Below the pieces are notes generated by a model. That model saw only the letters and a program-made list of their open reading frames with translations. It searched no databases and had not been told where the DNA came from. From positions 1-17,060 of the forward strand of contig CAYVUV010000307.1 of assembly GCA_964455095.1 (NCBI GenBank): 17,060 nt of DNA. The letters are read 5' to 3'. A program made the translations under genes and the position numbers. Each line of letters opens with the position of its first letter. Within the stretch, counting starts at the first letter, position 1. Positions 14,362-17,060 of this stretch are shown one piece after another. Origin of the DNA: CAYVUV01 sp964455095 (GTDB lineage: Bacteria; Desulfobacterota; Binatia; HRBIN30; CADEER01).

Positions 14362-14970
14362 GTGCAAGATAAAATCGAGAAGTCGGCGCTGTCGCGGCGC
14401 GCATTCGTCGGGAAGGTCGCAGCTGGCGTCGCCGGCGCGACCGTGGCTTTGGCTGCTGGTATGGGGCGGGCGGAAGCTCTGTCGCATAGCGGGCAGTCAA
14501 CAACTCGCCTGGGAGACGGCGATGGGATCCGCTCGGCGAACCCGCCGGCCGCACCTCAGGTGACGGAAGCAACCGCGCCGAGCGGGCCGCCGCCGTGGGA
14601 TCTACTGCGTCCACTCGCGGTAGGCTCGCTGGTCGCGCACGGCTGGCGCGTAGCTGACTTGAGCGGAGTCGAGAGCGGCTCGTTCGTCTTGACCCTGCAA
14701 AACGAGCGGGGGCGGGCGCATCGAGTGCATCTCTGCCGCAACGACGGGAGCCCGCAAGGCCTGGTGTACACCCAGCAGCTGGATCTCGTCGTCATGAATG
14801 GCGGACAGGGCGACCTGCCCACCGAAGAGGGCTTGGCGCAGGCCGTGGCCGAAGTCGCCCATGTGCTCGCGGCGAACGAGGCCGACCGCCAACACGAGTC
14901 CCTGGTGACTGCGCTGCTGCCGCAAGCGGAGCGCGCTCAACGGTTCGGGGCCACCGCGAGGTTGCGTTGA
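14362..14970 (+). CDS. Tat-signal exported protein of unknown function
   Basis: 202 aa from the GTG start. Residues 9-39 form a twin-arginine signal: ALSRRAFVG (9-17), then an Ala/Gly/Val hydrophobic stretch ending in AEA, so the product is probably exported folded. The mature part starts with a low-complexity Ser/Gly/Pro/Ala segment (40-77). It continues into a small domain (78-195) containing PLAVGSLVAHGWRVADL, RVHLCRNDGSPQGLVYTQQ and LDLVVMNGGQGDLPTEEGL, and ends in an Ala/Glu-rich helix with HVLAANEADRQHESLV. I do not recognise the family. One Cys (C125) and several His could bind metal, but there is no clear motif. It is 93 nt upstream of the HGS-repeat precursor on the same strand, so the two are likely co-transcribed and functionally linked. 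The Tat export suggests a cofactor-containing or preassembled partner. Confidence 0.8.
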   Translation: MQDKIEKSALSRRAFVGKVAAGVAGATVALAAGMGRAEALSHSGQSTTRLGDGDGIRSANPPAAPQVTEATAPSGPPPWDLLRPLAVGSLVAHGWRVADLSGVESGSFVLTLQNERGRAHRVHLCRNDGSPQGLVYTQQLDLVVMNGGQGDLPTEEGLAQAVAEVAHVLAANEADRQHESLVTALLPQAERAQRFGATARLR

Positions 14971-14980
14971 GGCGTCCTCG

Positions 14981-15004
14981 GCACGGCTGTTCGATAGGCC
15001 GTGC
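14981..15004 (+). other. Hairpin between the Tat-signal gene and the precursor gene
   Basis: GCACGGC (14981-14987) and GCCGTGC (14998-15004) form a perfect 7-bp stem with a 10-nt loop, 10 nt after the stop of the Tat-signal gene. No U-tract follows (ATATCGGG), so full termination is unlikely. It could stabilise or partly terminate the transcript and set unequal levels of the two products. Confidence 0.35.
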
Positions 15005-15052
15005 ATATCGGGTTGATCGGCGCGCGTTATCATTGACGATGTGCCCAGGGTG

Positions 15053-15058
15053 AAGGAG
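15053..15058 (+). promoter_or_regulatory. Strong ribosome binding site of the HGS-repeat precursor
   Basis: AAGGAG lies 5 nt before the ATG at 15064. It is the best Shine-Dalgarno match in the window, consistent with high expression of a precursor peptide compared with its modifying enzymes. Confidence 0.75.
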
Positions 15059-15063
15059 CGACC

Positions 15064-15381
15064 ATGAGCGAAAAGAAGAACGGACTTCCGTCGTTGCGGA
15101 AGAAGCCCCTTGATTTCCTCAGCCCGGACGAGGCGCGCCAGGCGGTGAAGCCGGTGGCGGCGCTCGACGCATCCGAGGCGGCGCAAGCCCTGCGCACAGA
15201 GCCCAACAGCGAGAAGATGCTGTTGGCGCAGCACATGTCGCACGCGTCGCACGGTTCGCACGGCAGCCATGGCAGCCACGGCTCGCACGGTTCGCACGGC
15301 AGTCACGGCAGCCACGGCTCGCACGGCTCGCACGGCAGTCACGGCTCGCACGGCAGCCACGGCTCGCACGGCTCGTGGTAA
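15064..15381 (+). CDS. hxsA: His-Xaa-Ser repeat protein HxsA-like, putative modified precursor
   Basis: 105 aa, no signal peptide. Residues 1-56 are a charged leader (MSEKKNGLPSLRKKPLDFLS at the N-terminus, then helical segments rich in Ala, Glu and Lys). From His57 the protein is 16 uninterrupted His-Xaa-Ser triplets (HMS, HAS, then 14 HGS) and ends in Trp105. This leader-plus-repeat architecture is that of HxsA, the target of the HxsB/HxsC radical SAM maturases, and hxsB and hxsD lie on the opposite strand about 10 kb away. It follows the Tat-signal gene by 93 nt and has the strongest ribosome site in the window. Unmodified, the repeat would bind metals through its many His; modification of His or Ser is expected from the family but the product is unknown. 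A plain metal-storage protein is a less likely alternative, given the neighbours. Confidence 0.85.
   Translation: MSEKKNGLPSLRKKPLDFLSPDEARQAVKPVAALDASEAAQALRTEPNSEKMLLAQHMSHASHGSHGSHGSHGSHGSHGSHGSHGSHGSHGSHGSHGSHGSHGSW
15232..15375 (+). repeat. His-Xaa-Ser coding repeat array
   Basis: Sixteen 9-nt units encode HxS. Ser codons alternate between TCG and AGC/AGT while the peptide stays HGS. Bases 15250-15285 and 15286-15321 are 36-nt copies differing at two silent sites, and later units repeat as 18-nt pairs (15322-15339 and 15340-15357). The array seems to have grown by duplication of four- and two-triplet blocks. Confidence 0.9.
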
Positions 15382-15389
15382 CAAATTTT

Positions 15390-15404
15390 GGTGCGCGCAG
15401 CACC
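15390..15404 (+). other. Short hairpin after the precursor gene
   Basis: GGTGC (15390-15394) and GCACC (15400-15404) pair around a 5-nt loop, 9 nt after the precursor's TAA. The T-run (TTTT) lies before rather than after the stem, so this is not a standard terminator on the plus strand. It may protect the 3' end of the abundant precursor mRNA. Confidence 0.25.
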
Positions 15405-15414
15405 GCAGCAGCAC

Positions 15415-15437
15415 TGACGGGGGGCGTCATAATGACG
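15415..15437 (+). promoter_or_regulatory. Overlapping inverted repeats at the start of the surface-protein gene
   Basis: TGACG (15415-15419), CGTCA (15425-15429) and TGACG (15433-15437) can form two mutually exclusive stems. One places most of the G-run ribosome site in its loop; the other covers the ATG at 15432-15434. As DNA, CGTCAT-A-ATGACG is a perfect 13-bp palindrome and could instead be a protein-binding site. Confidence 0.3.
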
Positions 15438-17060
15438 TTAGTTCGGCGATCTGGAGTAGACACAGCTATGCAGACAGCTGCGGTGCGTTATGGCGCGAAG
15501 ACGGTTCGCATTGTGTGGTCACATGTGACCAACGCGGTGGCGGTTGTCGCGGTGCTGGCAATGCTCGGGGCCACCTCGACGGCCTCGGCACTCACCATCG
15601 ACGGCGGGCCGTTCTATGCCGGTCTGGGAGGGGTCACCGGCAGCTGCACTGCAGTCGGTAACGCCTGCGTGACTGGCGGGGCCACGGTCTCCTGTACGGG
15701 ACTGAACCCTAGCTCCTTCCAGAATCTATACTTCGGCCTCCGGAACGATACATCCGTGAACGGCTTGAAGCAGGTAGGCACGGGCGGGCCGGTGGCTGGA
15801 GTGGATCAGTTCAAGGTCGGATCCGGAACGGGTCCGATCACCTACACTGGGACGACCACGGTCTACAACGACGGCGCCACTCCTTCCGTGAACACCAGGC
15901 TGGAACTCAACGTCACGGCAGGGTCCGTGTCAGTGGTAACCACCGGCGGGACTCCAGCCAACAACAGCAACAGCGACATCGATCGGGTGTTTGCGGTGAC
16001 GAGCACGACGCTGACCATGACCGTGAAGGTACAGGCGGCGATCGGGGTAACTCCGACGGCGGGTTCATGCCCGGTCGTCTTCGACCCGTCGAAGACCCGC
16101 GACGTCACAGACAGGGACGTTAGCCGCGTCAACCTCGGCTTCTATTTCCAGAATCTGCCGACGCCGACGCCGACTCGGACACCGACGAATACACCGACCT
16201 TCACCAATACGCCCACGAGAACGCCAACCTTCACCAACACGCCGACGAACACGCCGACGAACACGAATACGCCGACGAATACGCCGACGAATACGCCGAC
16301 GAATACCAACACGCCGACCAATACGCCGACGGCGACACCGACGGAGACGCCGACGGCAACACCAACGCCGACCCAATGCGGCAACGGCACGGTGGACGGA
16401 GGCGAGGACTGTGACGACGGCGGTGCCAACGGGTCCGCTGGGTCGTGTTGTAGCTCGGTCTGTACCTTCAAGACCAACGGCACATCATGTACCGACGACG
16501 GCAACGACTGCACCGAAGACCAGTGCAACGGAGCCTCGAATATCTGTCAGCATCCGAACGAAATCGCCGGCACGTCTTGCGGAAGCGGATCGGACACGGT
16601 CTGCGACAACCCGGATACCTGCGACGGATCGGGAAGCTGCCTGGTCAATAACGAACCGGGGACGACTTCCTGCCGCGCCGATGCGGGCGACTGCGACGTA
16701 GAGGAATTCTGCGACGGAGCGGGGAGCTGTCCGGCGGATGTCTTCGAGCCGGCGGCCACCGCCTGCGGGGAGCGGAGCGATACGGTCTGCGAAAACCCGG
16801 ATACCTGCAACGCGACCGGGACCTGCCTGGTCAACAACGAACCGGGGACGACCTCCTGCCGCGCCGATGCGGGCGAGTGCGACGTGGAGGAGTTCTGCGA
16901 CGGCGCGGGAAGCTGTCCAGCGGATGCCTTCGAGCCGGCGGCAACCGCCTGCGGGGATCCGAGCGATACGGTCTGTGACAACCCGGATACCTGCAACGGA
17001 TCGGGGGCCTGCCTGGTCAACAACGAGCCGGGGACGACCTCGTGCCGCGCCGATGCGGGC
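15432..17060 (+). CDS. Secreted Thr-Pro-linker and Cys-rich repeat surface protein (3' end outside window)
   Basis: At least 543 residues, open at the right edge. A Sec-type signal (hydrophobic 33-47, then TSTASA, cleavage likely after Ala53) is followed by a beta-rich Gly/Thr/Val domain (54-242) that I do not recognise. Next come a Thr-Pro linker of TPTNTPT units (243-314), a Myxococcus-type Cys-rich repeat beginning CGNGTVDGGEDCDDG (316-330), and 62-residue repeats with about nine Cys each. The linker and repeats suggest an extended, disulfide-rich, possibly glycosylated outer-surface protein typical of deltaproteobacterial lineages. The start is the ATG at 15432, with a G-run 7 nt upstream; the ATG at 15468 is an alternative. 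It lies 50 nt after the precursor gene on the same strand, but nothing in its sequence ties it to peptide modification. Confidence 0.82.
   Translation, partial: MTLVRRSGVDTAMQTAAVRYGAKTVRIVWSHVTNAVAVVAVLAMLGATSTASALTIDGGPFYAGLGGVTGSCTAVGNACVTGGATVSCTGLNPSSFQNLYFGLRNDTSVNGLKQVGTGGPVAGVDQFKVGSGTGPITYTGTTTVYNDGATPSVNTRLELNVTAGSVSVVTTGGTPANNSNSDIDRVFAVTSTTLTMTVKVQAAIGVTPTAGSCPVVFDPSKTRDVTDRDVSRVNLGFYFQNLPTPTPTRTPTNTPTFTNTPTRTPTFTNTPTNTPTNTNTPTNTPTNTPTNTNTPTNTPTATPTETPTATPTPTQCGNGTVDGGEDCDDGGANGSAGSCCSSVCTFKTNGTSCTDDGNDCTEDQCNGASNICQHPNEIAGTSCGSGSDTVCDNPDTCDGSGSCLVNNEPGTTSCRADAGDCDVEEFCDGAGSCPADVFEPAATACGERSDTVCENPDTCNATGTCLVNNEPGTTSCRADAGECDVEEFCDGAGSCPADAFEPAATACGDPSDTVCDNPDTCNGSGACLVNNEPGTTSCRADAG
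16158..16373 (+). repeat. Thr-Pro linker repeat (TPTNTPT-type)
   Basis: About 72 codons of Thr-Pro with Asn, Phe, Arg, Ala or Glu spacers, built on short units such as ACGCCGACGAAT in tandem. Such linkers join a membrane-proximal or beta domain to outer Cys-rich modules and are prone to slippage and length variation. Confidence 0.9.
16578..17060 (+). repeat. 186-bp tandem repeats encoding 62-residue Cys-rich units
   Basis: Units start at 16578, 16764 and 16950 (the last cut by the window edge). Each encodes a half with NPDTC and CLVNNEPGTTSC, and a half with CDVEEFCDGAGSCPAD, so the 62 residues divide into two related units of about 31. Copies are nearly identical, which points to recent duplication. 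Collapse or expansion during assembly is possible here. Confidence 0.92.

Noticed and set aside
15013..15033. TTGATC and TATCAT as a promoter for the precursor gene
   Set aside because: Only 9 nt separate them, too short for a sigma-70-type promoter.
15232..15375. Tandem 9-, 18- and 36-nt repeats as a possible CRISPR array
   Set aside because: No unique spacers; the repeat is in frame and encodes HGS triplets.
14602..15414. Minus-strand frame opposite the precursor giving RAV repeats
   Set aside because: It is the complement of the HGS coding repeat; no start context or conserved domain.
15863..16528. Minus-strand frames with VGVFVGV or RRRIRRR repeats
   Set aside because: Complements of the Thr-Pro linker repeat; the plus frame is open, has a signal peptide and Cys repeats.

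Overview
The window is GC-rich throughout. It carries a secreted protein with a long Thr-Pro linker, a Myxococcus-type Cys-rich repeat (CGNGTVDGGEDCDDG) and further Cys-rich tandem repeats, and a membrane TPR protein of the TMTC type. This combination is typical of 'deltaproteobacterial' lineages (Myxococcota, Desulfobacterota, Binatota-like). No rRNA, tRNA, transposase, integrase or CRISPR was seen, so the assignment is inferential.

The core is an expanded His-Xaa-Ser (HXS) peptide-modification system. On the minus strand, from about 13.84 kb down to 0.1 kb, ten tightly packed genes run in one direction: a tandem pseudo-radical-SAM protein, four radical SAM proteins (one a B12-binding-like/radical SAM protein fused to a second radical SAM unit), two HxsD-like small proteins, the SPASM maturase HxsB, a TMTC-like membrane TPR protein, and a HExxH-motif putative peptide hydroxylase. 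Junctions are mostly overlaps or gaps under 20 nt; one 123-nt gap (5712-5834) divides the block into an upstream set (13838-5835) and a downstream hxs set (5711-103).

About 0.5 kb of non-coding DNA (13839-14361) separates this block from genes on the plus strand: a Tat-signal protein (14362-14970), then an HxsA-like precursor of 105 aa (15064-15381). The precursor has a charged 56-residue leader followed by 16 His-Xaa-Ser triplets (14 of them HGS) and a terminal Trp. The last gene (15432 to beyond the right edge) encodes a Sec-exported surface protein with a beta-rich domain, a Thr-Pro linker and 62-residue Cys-rich repeats; a link to the HXS system is not shown.

The likely scheme is that the HGS-repeat precursor is made in the cytoplasm and modified by HxsB (with HxsD-type partners) and several further radical SAM enzymes, possibly hydroxylated by the HExxH protein, with the Tat protein and membrane TPR protein acting at the envelope. 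The basic HXS families (HxsA, B, C, D) are known. What looks new is the number and modular make-up of the extra radical SAM proteins, including B12-like and pseudo-enzyme versions, combined with a HExxH hydroxylase around a single HGS-repeat precursor.
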